A stretch of 64,000 nt of DNA from Streptomyces sp. HmicA12 (GTDB taxonomy: Bacteria > Actinomycetota > Actinomycetes > Streptomycetales > Streptomycetaceae): assembly GCF_000373565.1 (NCBI RefSeq), contig NZ_KB891842.1:1-64000 (forward strand). Reading direction: 5' to 3'. Positions 1 to 7,826 of this stretch are shown here, one piece after another; the stretch's first letter is position 1; each line of letters starts with the position of its first letter. The notes beneath the pieces are model-generated. The model did no database searches and was not told the origin of the DNA. It worked only from the letters and a program-made list of their open reading frames with translations. The position numbers and the translations under genes were made by a program.

Positions 1-296
1 CTGCGCGAGCAACCACGACGAGCCGCGACTCGGCAACGTATCCGTCCGGCGACGGAGGGCTGCCGAGGGGCGCGGGGAGCTGCGCGAGCAACCACAACGA
101 ACCCGCACCCGCCGACACACAACCGCACCGGTAACGGCGAGGTGGCGCCAGGGGGCGCGGGGAACCTCACGCCCAGCCACGACGAGCCGCCACCCGCCGA
201 CACAACCGCACCCGGCAACGGCGGCCTGCCGAGAGGCGCGGGCCGCGACGGGCAGCCCGCCCAGTCGCGACGAACCGCACCCCGCCGGAGGCCCCC
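1..296. repeat. Tandem degenerate ~80-bp repeats, no gene
   Basis: At least three to four diverged copies of an 80-85 bp unit start near 1, 80, 164 and 246. Shared pieces are CTGCGCGAGCAACCACRACG, a CCGCACCCGCCGACA-like stretch, a GGCAACGGC-like stretch, and a closing GGGGCGCGGGGA. The last two resemble parts of the palindromic intergenic repeat seen at 7620 and 15881. No start/RBS combination or protein-like reading frame was found on either strand. The array probably continues leftward beyond the window. Confidence 0.6.
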
Positions 297-1331
297 TCAC
301 TCACCCCACCGCAACAACGCCCCCAACCCCCCGACCGGCCCACCCCCCGACTCCACGCCGGCCACCGACACCGCCCCGGCCCCACCGGCGACAGCGCACC
401 GCATCAACGCGTCGTCGGCCCGCGCGGCCGCCGCCCGTGGCCCGACGAGATCCTCCCGCCGCACCCCGACCTGGTCCGGCTCCGCCCCGACCCACACCTG
501 CCGCCCCGCATCGTCCCCGTCGGCCCGGATCAGCAGCTCGGAGATCCGGTGCCCGCGCGCCGCGTGGACCACCGCGGGCACCCCCTCCGCGGCCACCCCG
601 TCACACCCCCGCCCCTCGTCGAACAGCTCCACCTCGTGCGCCGCGCGCAGCCCCACGTACTCGGCCCTGGCGGCCGCGACCTCGGCGTCCCGCAGCCGGC
701 TCCCGGCGCCGTGCCGCGTCCGCAGCGCCCGCTCCCGCACCGCGCCGGGCAGCCGGTCCCGTACGGCCTCGCACGCACGCTCGCCGCCGACCAGAACCAC
801 CACATCGGCCCGCGTCTCCGCCCGGCAGCGCGTGAGCGCCTCCGCGATCTCGGCGGCGTCCGCCTCCTCGGTGTCCTGAACCCGGAGCTCGACGTGCCGC
901 TCCGGCCATCCCGTCATCCCGCCCGCCGAGCGCAGTTCGAGCTCGACTCCCCGAGGGTCCACGTACGCGACCAGACAGAGCGGATCCGCGCCGGCCAGAT
1001 CGAGCAGGGGAGTGGTGTGCGGCAGCGCCGCCCAGCACGCCGACGTACCGGGCGGCGCCGTGCTCAGCGCCGGATCGAGCACGACCTCGCCGCGCGTGGC
1101 GAAGAAGGCCCGGCCGACCGGTTCCCCCGTGTGGCGCAGTTCGTCCACGGCCAACCGCACCGCGTGGCACGTCGCCTCGTCGGCCCCGGCCGCGGCGAGC
1201 GCGCGCTGCACCCCGAGCGCCTCCTGCGTGCGCTCCTCGTCGGTGGACTCGCGGTGCCGGGCCGCGTCGACGTACACGGAGGCCCAGGGGCCGGGCCGGT
1301 CGAACAGCGGGGAGAGGAACGCGAGGTCCAT
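297..1331 (-). CDS. Vms1/eRF1-like (baeRF family) protein
   Basis: Predicted 344-aa soluble protein of the bacterial archaeo-eukaryotic release-factor-like (baeRF, Vms1/Ankzf1-type) families. Members of this superfamily hydrolyse peptidyl-tRNA on stalled ribosomes or bind ribosomes. Family assignment rests on the overall pattern: an N-terminal module beginning MDLAFLSPLF with a VYVDAARHRE segment, a central eRF1 domain-2-like part with VVLVGGERACEAVRDRLP, and a C-terminal ELLIRADGDD region. The start is the ATG at 1331 because a GGAAGG site lies just upstream; the frame stays open upstream but that part is Arg/Pro-rich and not protein-like. Divergent from the AraC gene. No GGQ-like catalytic motif was found, so the enzymatic role is uncertain. 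Confidence 0.72.
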   Translation of the reverse strand: MDLAFLSPLFDRPGPWASVYVDAARHRESTDEERTQEALGVQRALAAAGADEATCHAVRLAVDELRHTGEPVGRAFFATRGEVVLDPALSTAPPGTSACWAALPHTTPLLDLAGADPLCLVAYVDPRGVELELRSAGGMTGWPERHVELRVQDTEEADAAEIAEALTRCRAETRADVVVLVGGERACEAVRDRLPGAVRERALRTRHGAGSRLRDAEVAAARAEYVGLRAAHEVELFDEGRGCDGVAAEGVPAVVHAARGHRISELLIRADGDDAGRQVWVGAEPDQVGVRREDLVGPRAAAARADDALMRCAVAGGAGAVSVAGVESGGGPVGGLGALLRWGE

Positions 1332-1646
1332 GTCTGCCTTCCGAGTTTCGTGGGCGCGGCGGGGAGCGGAATGCCGCGTTCGGTGCGGATACCCGGCGCA
1401 CACGCGGACAGGCACCCCGTGACGCGCACGAGTGAAAGACGAGCGGCGGGGCATCGGATGCCGAGTGACTGCGGTACCGGCGGGAACGCGCGATATCACA
1501 GGTACGCCCGCGTCCGGGCGTACGTCGCGGGTGCCGTCGCCACGCATCGGCGGCCGTCGTACGCTGCTAGGTCGTCGGAAACACAGCGGAATCCCCTGTG
1601 TACGGCCGATCATGACGGACCATCACGATGATCACGAGGAGAAGCG
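1332..1646. promoter_or_regulatory. Divergent promoter region with inverted repeat
   Basis: This gap separates the baeRF-like gene from the AraC-type regulator. It holds a perfect inverted repeat at 1502-1523, GTACGCCCG-N4-CGGGCGTAC, a plausible operator for the AraC protein or a hairpin in a leader. The ribosome site of the AraC gene, GAGGAG, is at 1636-1641. No convincing small gene was found. Confidence 0.4.
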
Positions 1647-2624
1647 GTGACGAGGACGTCCTTCCGGACGGATGACGTCGACCGGGCCATGGAAGCGATC
1701 AAGGACGCTTTCTACACCAACCGGTTGGACGTGCTGGCACGCCCCGAACGGTTCGGCGCCTCGTTCGAGGTGCTCGAACTCGGCGGGATCACGGTCGGCG
1801 ATCTGACGTGCGGGGCCGATGTCCGGGTGCGTTGCGGCGAGTTGGGCTCCTACCACGTGAACATCCCCGTCGGCGATTCCTTCTCCTGGCACCAGTCGAG
1901 CCGGCCCGAGATGATCACCGCGCCCGGCACGGCCGCGCTCTTCCAGCCGGTCGGCACCACGGTCGTGGACCGTTGGGCGGGTCACGGCAGGATCGTCGCC
2001 CTGAAGATCGAACGGCCCCTTCTGGAGCGGCGCATCGAGGAGTTGACCGGCCGGGCCCCGCGCGGACCCGTCGTCCTCGACTCCGCGCTCGATCTGACGC
2101 GTGGACGCGGCAAGGCGTGGGCCGGACTCGTCGGGACCCTCGTCGAGGATCTGGGCAGGGAGGCCCGCCTGCTCGAACATCCGCTGGTGGCAGCACCGTT
2201 GAGAGACGCGGTGCTGAACGGTCTGCTCCTGTCGGCCGGTCACACCTATCGCGATCAAGTGGAGCACCCCGTAGGAGAGTTGCGCCCCACCCCGGTCAAG
2301 CGGGCGATGGACGCCATGCGTGAGCGCCCCGAACACCCCTTCACCACCGCCGAACTGGCCGCGCAGGCCCGGGTCGGCGTCCGCTGGCTCCAGGAGGCGT
2401 TCGCCCGTTACGTGGGCATGCCCCCGATGGCGTACCTGCGCTCGGTCCGTCTGGAGCGGGCGCACGCCGATCTGCTGGTCGCGGACTCGCACGTCACGAC
2501 CGTCAGCGACATCGCGTACCGCTGGGGCTTCGGGCATCTGGGCCGGTTCGCGGAGCAGTACCGGACCAAGTACGGCCAGGTGCCGTCCCGCACGTTGCGG
2601 GAAGGAGTCGGCGGCTCCCCGTGA
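1647..2624 (+). CDS. AraC-family transcriptional regulator
   Basis: 325-aa regulator. Residues about 20-180 form an AraC-binding-like ligand domain, and residues about 225-320 form the double helix-turn-helix. The second helix-turn-helix has the usual run DIAYRWGFGHLGRFAEQYRT followed by a Y-G-x-x-P-S-x-T-L-R end. The first part, ELAAQARVGVRWLQEAFARY, is also typical. GTG start chosen because GAGGAG sits 6 nt upstream. The gene is followed by a strong hairpin at 2851-2878 shared with the convergent DJ-1/PfpI gene. The effector is unknown; the divergent baeRF-like gene is the most obvious candidate target. Confidence 0.85.
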   Translation: MTRTSFRTDDVDRAMEAIKDAFYTNRLDVLARPERFGASFEVLELGGITVGDLTCGADVRVRCGELGSYHVNIPVGDSFSWHQSSRPEMITAPGTAALFQPVGTTVVDRWAGHGRIVALKIERPLLERRIEELTGRAPRGPVVLDSALDLTRGRGKAWAGLVGTLVEDLGREARLLEHPLVAAPLRDAVLNGLLLSAGHTYRDQVEHPVGELRPTPVKRAMDAMRERPEHPFTTAELAAQARVGVRWLQEAFARYVGMPPMAYLRSVRLERAHADLLVADSHVTTVSDIAYRWGFGHLGRFAEQYRTKYGQVPSRTLREGVGGSP

Positions 2625-2916
2625 CAACGGGACGGGACGGCCGGGCCGCACGAGGAGAACCGCACGACGAGCCGGTTCGACGACTCAGCAGGACGAGGCG
2701 CTCGACGCGCTGACCGGACAGCGCTCGCGCTCAGCGGATCGTTCCGCCGCCCACGGACGATCTACCGTCGGTATGTCGCGGGGAACTGGTCCTCGGTCTT
2801 GGGTACTTGCCGTCTCCGGGATCGTGACCGCTATGGGTCTCCAAGACGTTCCGGCCCGGCTCTACCCCGCCGGGCCGGCGCCTGCTTCGGCTCCCGGCCC
2901 TGCCGACCCGGTCGGC
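2625..2916. terminator. Convergent intergenic region with strong hairpin
   Basis: Between the convergent AraC and DJ-1/PfpI genes. A perfect hairpin lies at 2851-2878: CCGGCCCGGC, an 8-nt loop, GCCGGGCCGG. It has no T-tract, as usual in Streptomyces, and could serve both strands. The rest of the gap shows no gene. Confidence 0.6.
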
Positions 2917-3462
2917 TCAGACCCCGCTGACCTGTTCGAGCAGGGCCGCGTCGAAGGCCTTCAGGTCATCCGGCCTGCGGCTGGTGACCAGCACGTTCGG
3001 TCCGCCCGTGCAGACCTTCACCTGCTGGTCCACCCAGGTGCCCCCGGCGTTCCGGATGTCGGTGGCCAGACTCGGCCACGACGTCAGAGTGCGGCCGCGT
3101 ACCACATCCGCCTCCACCAGCGTCCACGCCGCATGGCAGATCGCCGCGACCGGCAGGCCGCGGGTGAAGAAGTCCCGGACGAACGCCACGGCGTCGGGAT
3201 CCGTGCGCAGGTGGTCGGGGTTGGCGACGCCGCCCGGCAGGACCAGCGCGTCGAAGCCCTCGGCTCCGGTCGCCGCGAGCTCCGCGACGGTCTTCTCCAC
3301 CGGGAACGTGTCCGCCTTGTCCAGGTGGTGGAACGCCTGCACCTCGCCCGGCCGCGTCGACACGAGCACGGGCTCACCGCCCGCGTCCCGCACGGCCTGC
3401 CAGGGATCGGTCAGCTCCACCTGTTCGACGCCCTCGGGTGCCACCAGGAACGCGATGCGCAT
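2917..3462 (-). CDS. DJ-1/PfpI family protein (protease/deglycase-like)
   Basis: 181-aa cytoplasmic protein of the type-1 glutamine-amidotransferase-like DJ-1/PfpI superfamily. Members act as glyoxalases, deglycases or stress chaperones. The nucleophile elbow is visible as AAICHAAWTLVEA, with Cys followed by His, near residue 104. The preceding LVLPGGVANPDHLR loop is also typical. The ATG at 3462 was preferred to a start 15 codons upstream because homologous proteins begin at the MRIAFLVA strand and an AAGGGAG site precedes it. It lies downstream of the CBS and DUF2795 genes on the same strand, so it may share in the SigB-type stress response inferred for them; its own upstream region has no good GGGTAC box. 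Confidence 0.85.
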   Translation of the reverse strand: MRIAFLVAPEGVEQVELTDPWQAVRDAGGEPVLVSTRPGEVQAFHHLDKADTFPVEKTVAELAATGAEGFDALVLPGGVANPDHLRTDPDAVAFVRDFFTRGLPVAAICHAAWTLVEADVVRGRTLTSWPSLATDIRNAGGTWVDQQVKVCTGGPNVLVTSRRPDDLKAFDAALLEQVSGV

Positions 3463-3513
3463 CAGTTGCTCAACTCCCTTGCACGACTTGCGTATGTTGA
3501 TCGTCACGAGTCC

Positions 3514-3530
3514 GAACCCGGACCGGGTTC
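3514..3530. repeat. 17-bp perfect palindrome at end of CBS gene
   Basis: GAACCCGG-A-CCGGGTTC overlaps the stop codon of the CBS gene and lies about 50 nt ahead of the DJ-1/PfpI start. It could be a terminator stem for the CBS transcript or an operator for the downstream gene. There is no T-tract. Confidence 0.45.
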
Positions 3531-3957
3531 AGTCCCGCCAGGTGTCCGGCACCGCCCCGCTGATGTCGGCGAGCGTCGAGGCCGGGTCCTGGGCGAGCGC
3601 CAGGTCGCCCAGGCTCACCATGCCCACCGCCCGGCCGTCCTCGACGACCGGCAGCCGACGCACCGCGTGCTCGCGCATCAGCGTCACCGCGGCGGACACC
3701 TCGTCGTCCGGGCCGACCGCCACCGGGTGTGGCGTGCACACGGCCTCGGCGCTCACGGTCAGCGGATCCGCGCCGTCGGCCACCGCGCGCAGCGTGATGT
3801 CCCGGTCCGTGAGTACGCCGACAAGGCCCACCTCGTCCGCGACCAGGACATCACCGATGTCCTGGGCCCGCATCAGCTGGGCGGCCTCGACGAGCGAGGC
3901 GTCGGGACGTACCGCCACCACACCTGGTGTCATGACTTCCCTCACCAAATCGGCCAT
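3529..3957 (-). CDS. CBS-domain pair protein
   Basis: 142-aa protein made of two cystathionine-beta-synthase (CBS) domains, about residues 5-60 and 70-130. Such Bateman modules bind adenosyl ligands and act as energy or redox sensors. Diagnostic segments are VREVMTPGVVAV at the start, MRAQDIGDVLVADEVGLVGVLTDRDI, and MREHAVRRLPVVEDGRAVGMVSLGDL. The start is the ATG at 3957; the upstream open frame is a shadow of the DUF2795 gene. A SigB-type promoter (GCAT-N15-GGGTAC) lies 50-73 nt upstream, inside the 3' end of the DUF2795 gene, so general-stress induction is likely. Confidence 0.88.
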   Translation of the reverse strand: MADLVREVMTPGVVAVRPDASLVEAAQLMRAQDIGDVLVADEVGLVGVLTDRDITLRAVADGADPLTVSAEAVCTPHPVAVGPDDEVSAAVTLMREHAVRRLPVVEDGRAVGMVSLGDLALAQDPASTLADISGAVPDTWRD

Positions 3958-4005
3958 GACTGTCGGCCTTTCTGCTCCCTCGGTTCCTCCATGGCCCCGG
4001 CCGCA

Positions 4006-4030
4006 GTACCCGAGGGAGGGGCTTTCATGC
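4006..4030 (-). promoter_or_regulatory. SigB-type promoter of the CBS gene
   Basis: On the minus strand GCAT (4030-4027), a 15-nt spacer and GGGTAC (4011-4006) fit the Streptomyces SigB-group pattern GNNT-N14-16-GGGTAY. The inferred transcript start is about 42 nt ahead of the CBS start codon. The promoter is embedded in the end of the DUF2795 gene. Confidence 0.6.
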
Positions 4031-4405
4031 CCGGTCGCCGGTGAGCGCCCCGGCCAGTTCCGACGCCGTACGGAACGTCGACTCCGGCGGCAGCGCGGCC
4101 ACCCGGTCGACGAGCCCGTCGGGCGCGGACCGTTCGCGCAGCACCGCGGCGAGTGCGGCGGGTCCCGCGGGGAACGCGGTGCGGCCGAGCAGCCTTCCCA
4201 CCTCGAGGCGGACCGCTTCGAGCCGGCCCGGGCCACTGCCGGGCAGCACCGGGCCGCCCGCCACCTCCGGATCGTCGTCCGCCACCGGCTCCGGGTCGTG
4301 CCACTCCGCGGTGCGCGTGGGATGGCCGGAGCGCAGCAGTCCCTGCAGTTCGTGCTTCATCTCGTCGTCGCGGTGTGCGCTGTGCCGGTCGCTGCCTCGC
4401 TGCAT
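4025..4405 (-). CDS. DUF2795-domain protein
   Basis: 126-aa small protein. The C-terminal part matches the DUF2795 pattern of small actinobacterial proteins: a helix ending in VAALPPESTFRTASELAGAL at about residues 101-120. A weaker half resembling the same motif begins ELQGLLRSGHPTRTAEW near residue 19, so it may contain two diverged copies. Function is unknown. ATG at 4405 follows a GGAGGG site. A near-consensus SigB-type promoter precedes it, and the sigma gene itself lies divergently 392 nt away, which suggests membership of that sigma factor's regulon. Confidence 0.78.
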   Translation of the reverse strand: MQRGSDRHSAHRDDEMKHELQGLLRSGHPTRTAEWHDPEPVADDDPEVAGGPVLPGSGPGRLEAVRLEVGRLLGRTAFPAGPAALAAVLRERSAPDGLVDRVAALPPESTFRTASELAGALTGDRA

Positions 4406-4797
4406 CTGTCGTCCCTCCAGTCACTCGGTGGTGGCCGACCGCGTACCCGACCGGTCCTGGCTGACACGTACGGGTTTGCCCGGCGTTTCCGGGGAGACCC
4501 GTGAGGCGCCCGGAGGATGTGGACGCGCTCGGGCCCACCGCGCCCGTCCACCGAAGATCCCTCCGAAAGCCCTACGGGTGCCGCGGTGTTTGGCCCGGCA
4601 TGGCAGGGGCAGGCGAAAGTCAGTGCTTCGGACAGAAGGCACGTCCGTGGGAGGGACAGGTACGCACGGCGTATCCGTCCACGGGAACAGCGCACCGCTG
4701 CCCCGGCCCCGGGTGTGTCCGACTCCGCCCAGAGGCGTGACTCCCACGGTGACCCCGAACCAAGCACCATGACGCACCATCAGGGAGTTGCGAGCCC
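4406..4797. other. Divergent gap between DUF2795 and sigma genes
   Basis: It holds the minus-strand SigB-type promoter at 4443-4467. On the plus strand the best match is weak: GTTT (4588-4591), 15 nt, GGGCAG (4607-4612), which lacks the T of GGGTAY. The sigma gene's ribosome site GGGAG is about 11 nt ahead of 4798. No additional gene was found. Confidence 0.45.
4443..4467 (-). promoter_or_regulatory. SigB-type promoter of the DUF2795 gene
   Basis: Minus strand: GTGT (4467-4464), 15-nt spacer, GGGTAC (4448-4443), an almost exact match to the SigB-group consensus. It predicts a leader of about 30 nt before the ATG at 4405, which fits the RBS position. Confidence 0.68.
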
Positions 4798-5616
4798 ATG
4801 CGCACGCGAACCGACACGCCCTTGAACCCGGTGAAGTCCGGAAAGCGCCACCCGCACGACGACGCCCCCGACACCGCCGAGGCCTTCACCAAGCTCTGCG
4901 ATCTGCCCGACGGGCCCGAGCGCGACGAACTGCGCCGTGAGGTCGTCGAGGCCTGGCTGCCCATGTCCGACCGGCTCGCGGGCCGTTTCCGCAACCGTGG
5001 CGAATCCCTCGACGACCTGCGTCAGGTCGCGGCCCTCGGCCTGGTCAAGGCCGTCGACCGGTACGACCCGGAGCGCGGCAACGCCTTCGAGAGTTACGCC
5101 GTGCCGACCGTCACGGGTGAGATCAAGCGCCACTTCCGTGACCACATGTGGACCCTGCACGTGCCGCGCCGCGTCCAGGACCTGCGCAACCGCGTCCGGT
5201 TCGCCCGGCACGAGCTCGCCCAGACCATCTCGGGGCGCGCCCCGACCCTCACCGAGATCGCCGAGCACGCGGGCATGACCGAGGACGAGGCGCGTACCGG
5301 CCTGGAGGCACTGGAGAGCTTCACCGCGCTCTCCCTCGACGCGGAGCTGCCGGGCAGTGACGACGGCTACTCGCTGTCCGACGCGATCGGCTCCGCCGAC
5401 CCCGCGCTCGACATCGTCGTCGACCGCGAGGCCGTCAAGCCGCGGATCGCCGCGCTCCCCGAGCGGGAGCGGCAGATCCTGTACATGCGGTTCTTCGGGG
5501 ACATGACGCAGAGCCGGATCGCCGAGCAGCTGGGCATCTCGCAGATGCACGTGTCGCGGCTGATCAGCCGCTGCTGCGACCGGCTGCGGGACCAGGTGCT
5601 CACCGACGCGGCCTAG
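4798..5616 (+). CDS. RNA polymerase sigma factor, SigB/SigF/SigG group
   Basis: 272-aa alternative sigma factor. Region 2 spans about residues 50-115, with the core-binding run SLDDLRQVAALGLVKAVDRY and the -10 reading part FESYAVPTVTGEIKRHFRD. Region 3 is about 125-195 (HELAQTISGRAPTLTEIAEH). Region 4 is about 215-265, with a helix-turn-helix MTQSRIAEQLGISQMHVSRL. This is the arrangement of stress and development sigma factors that read GGGTAC-type promoters. No anti-sigma or anti-anti-sigma gene is adjacent, which is unusual for the group. The ATG is preceded by GGGAG. The gene is convergent with the PAS-GAF gene, and the two stop codons abut with no base between them. Confidence 0.92.
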   Translation: MRTRTDTPLNPVKSGKRHPHDDAPDTAEAFTKLCDLPDGPERDELRREVVEAWLPMSDRLAGRFRNRGESLDDLRQVAALGLVKAVDRYDPERGNAFESYAVPTVTGEIKRHFRDHMWTLHVPRRVQDLRNRVRFARHELAQTISGRAPTLTEIAEHAGMTEDEARTGLEALESFTALSLDAELPGSDDGYSLSDAIGSADPALDIVVDREAVKPRIAALPERERQILYMRFFGDMTQSRIAEQLGISQMHVSRLISRCCDRLRDQVLTDAA

Positions 5617-6765
5617 CTAGCGGCATCGCTGCATCGCCAGCGCGATGTGGCGGGACATCACGTCCAACGCCTGGGCCTCCGCCATGGAGAACGCCAGGCG
5701 GCCCGCGGACCGGAACAGGGTGAGGATGCCCTGGACCGGTTCGCCGGGGGACGGGACGAGGGGCACGCACAGCAGCGACGTGACGTCGGCGCGGACCAGG
5801 ACCTGCGCGCCGGACGCGTCCAGCCCCAGTGACGTGCTGTCCTCGGGGCGCACCAGGAGCGTGGGACCACCGCCCCGCGTCGCCTCGACGATCAGCGGAG
5901 CGGTGGCCGGGTCCTGCGCCGCGATGTCCCGTACGGCGTCGTCGTCGGCGCCGAGCACGCAGGTACGGCTGAGACGGGCGGCGCCCGCGTCCGCCACCAC
6001 CCAGTCGGAGAACCGGCCGTGCAGGACGTGTGCGGCACGCCGCAGCGGCTCGGCCGGATCGTCGGCGGGCGCGCCGAGCAGCTCCCGCGTCATCAGGTCC
6101 ATCAGATCCATCAGGGCCTGGTGCCGGCTGGTCTCCGTGAGGTCGGGAACCCGCGCCGCGCGCCGGGACTGCCCCCGCTCGGCGCCCGCGTCCGCGTCGA
6201 CCGGGTCGTCGGGCTGGAGCACCACGAGGACGCTGGTGCGCGGTTCGTTGCCCGGGCGCAGTCCCGTCAGCGTCGCGCGGACCGGATGCCGCGCGTCCTG
6301 CTGCAGATGCACGGTGAGGCCGCGGTCCCCCTCGCCCCGGGCCACCGCGGCGACCTGCGAACGGAACGCGGCCCGGTCCGCGTGGGCCAGCAGCCCGGTC
6401 AGCGGACGCCCCGTCGCGTATCCGGCGCGCACCCCCGTGAAGTGCGTCGCGGCGAAGTTCAGGCGCCGGACCACCGACTCCCGGTCCACCAGGGCCACCG
6501 GCAGCGGAATCCGCTGGAAGACGGCGCGCAGCAGCTGCTGCTCCTGCCGGTCGGCCGCCGCGCCGCGGCCCCCCGATCCGGCCGGCTCGGTGCTGAGTTG
6601 CTCGTACCACGGCCACAACTTCCGCACCGCGTGGTCGAGTTCGAACAGGGCCGCGTCCAGCACGGCCGGGAGCTCATCGGTGGGCACGGAACGAGCCGCC
6701 TTCAACTCAGTCACCCGGCGCACGAAGTCCGCCAGTTCCTCACCGAACTCTTCCATCTGCGCCAT
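5617..6765 (-). CDS. PAS-GAF sensory protein
   Basis: 382-aa putative sensor. Residues 1-70 are helical and charged (ELADFVRRVTELKAARSV). A PAS domain follows at about 80-195, with IPLPVALVDRESVVRRLNFA and TGRPLTGLLAHADR. A GAF domain occupies about 225-380, with VRADVTSLLCVPLVPSPGE and a final helix ALDVMSRHIALAMQRCR. No kinase, phosphatase or DNA-binding domain is present, so it probably signals by protein contact. The start is uncertain: the ATG at 6765 has no clear ribosome site, and an ATG nine bases further in is also possible. It is divergent from a GAF-ANTAR regulator, a likely functional partner. Confidence 0.75.
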   Translation of the reverse strand: MAQMEEFGEELADFVRRVTELKAARSVPTDELPAVLDAALFELDHAVRKLWPWYEQLSTEPAGSGGRGAAADRQEQQLLRAVFQRIPLPVALVDRESVVRRLNFAATHFTGVRAGYATGRPLTGLLAHADRAAFRSQVAAVARGEGDRGLTVHLQQDARHPVRATLTGLRPGNEPRTSVLVVLQPDDPVDADAGAERGQSRRAARVPDLTETSRHQALMDLMDLMTRELLGAPADDPAEPLRRAAHVLHGRFSDWVVADAGAARLSRTCVLGADDDAVRDIAAQDPATAPLIVEATRGGGPTLLVRPEDSTSLGLDASGAQVLVRADVTSLLCVPLVPSPGEPVQGILTLFRSAGRLAFSMAEAQALDVMSRHIALAMQRCR

Positions 6766-6840
6766 GCCGAGAACGTATCCCGTCCGGCCGTTTCCCGGGA
6801 CACCGTGGGGGAAGCCGAAGCGGTGAGGAGGCGTCATCCC

Positions 6841-7608
6841 ATGCGCAAGTCCGAGCAGACCGACATCGTCAGGGATACCCAGGACGCCGACGGGACCTAC
6901 CCCGCCGAGCCGGCCCAGGCCGCCCCCGAAGCGCCGGAGCCGGGGCTGCCGGCCCGTCGTCTGTCCGAGCTCGTGGAGGAGGCGGTGCGCTGCACCGCGG
7001 ACTGCTGCGGCGCGGTGGCGACGGTGAGCGACGGCACCGACGAGCGGCCCTCCGCCGCCACCCATCCCGATCTGACCGCCCTGGTCTCGCTCCAACTGCG
7101 GTCGGGCGAGGGGCCCATCCCCGTCGCGGAGGAGTGCGGCAGCCCGGTCGACGCGACCGACCTGCTGCGGGACCGGCGCTGGCCGGAGTACCGCGCGCTC
7201 GCGCTCGACGCCGGGGTGCGCTCCAGCGTGACCATCCCCTTCCGCAGCGCCGACCTCACCGTCACGCTCAGCCTGTACGGCTTCCGCCCCGGCACCCTCG
7301 CGGACGCCCCGCACGGCCCGGTCCGCGCCCTCGGCGACCTCGCGGCGACCTGTCTGGTGCGGGACCGCTCCTATCAGGCCGCGCTCACCGAGCTCGACCA
7401 GCTGGGCGCTGCGCTGCGCACCCGGCCCGTCGTCGACCAGGCGTGCGGCATCGTCATGCATGTGCTGGGCTGCGACGCGGACGCCGCGTTCACCGTGCTG
7501 CGCCGCATCTCGCAGGCCAGCAACCGGAAACTGGCCGACGTGGCGTCCGCCGTCGTCGACAAGCGGGGCCGGGGTCTGGAGCGGGAGTTCGCCGCGCTGA
7601 AACGGTGA
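6841..7608 (+). CDS. GAF-ANTAR RNA-binding antiterminator
   Basis: 255-aa protein with a GAF domain (about 40-165; RSSVTIPFRSADLTVTLSLY) and a C-terminal ANTAR domain (about 185-245; ALRTRPVVDQACGIVMHVLG, then AFTVLRRISQASNRKLADVA). ANTAR domains bind paired RNA hairpins to prevent termination. The usual Lys in the QAKGILM motif is replaced by Cys. ATG chosen because GAGGAGG lies 10 nt upstream. Being divergent from a PAS-GAF protein and near a stress sigma factor, it probably links a small-molecule or stress input to RNA-level control. Targets are unknown. Confidence 0.86.
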   Translation: MRKSEQTDIVRDTQDADGTYPAEPAQAAPEAPEPGLPARRLSELVEEAVRCTADCCGAVATVSDGTDERPSAATHPDLTALVSLQLRSGEGPIPVAEECGSPVDATDLLRDRRWPEYRALALDAGVRSSVTIPFRSADLTVTLSLYGFRPGTLADAPHGPVRALGDLAATCLVRDRSYQAALTELDQLGAALRTRPVVDQACGIVMHVLGCDADAAFTVLRRISQASNRKLADVASAVVDKRGRGLEREFAALKR

Positions 7609-7826
7609 CGTGTTGTGGGGGTGGCCCCTGAAACATGCGCTGCGCGCAGCTTCCCCTGAAGCGAGCGGGGCGCCGGGAACTGCGCGACCAGCCCCCATCG
7701 GAGCCGCACCCGACCACGCACCCCCGACCGGCAACGGCGCAGCACGGCGCGCGCAAAGGTGGCCCCGGATGTGAGTCTGGTTGCAGCGAAACCACCACGC
7801 TGCGACGGACACGGCACGGAGGCACC
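7609..7826. repeat. Intergenic gap with half of the palindromic repeat element
   Basis: Bases 7620-7710 carry a diverged relative of the long repeat at 15881-16021: GCTGCGCGCAGC, TCCCCTGAAGCGAGCG, GGGAACTGCGCGACCAGCCCC and a GAGCCGCACCCG-like end. It sits just after the ANTAR gene, where it may fold and end transcription. The RBS GGAGG of the next gene is at 7817-7821. No gene seen. Confidence 0.5.

Noticed and set aside
4588..4612. Possible SigB-type promoter of the sigma gene (GTTT-N15-GGGCAG)
   Set aside because: The -10 lacks the invariant T and would leave a leader of about 180 nt; too weak to annotate as a promoter.
6766..6840. SigB-type boxes between the PAS-GAF and GAF-ANTAR genes
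   Set aside because: GTTT-N14-GGGGAA matches only 4 of 6 at -10 and the minus-strand GGGATA has no -35 partner.
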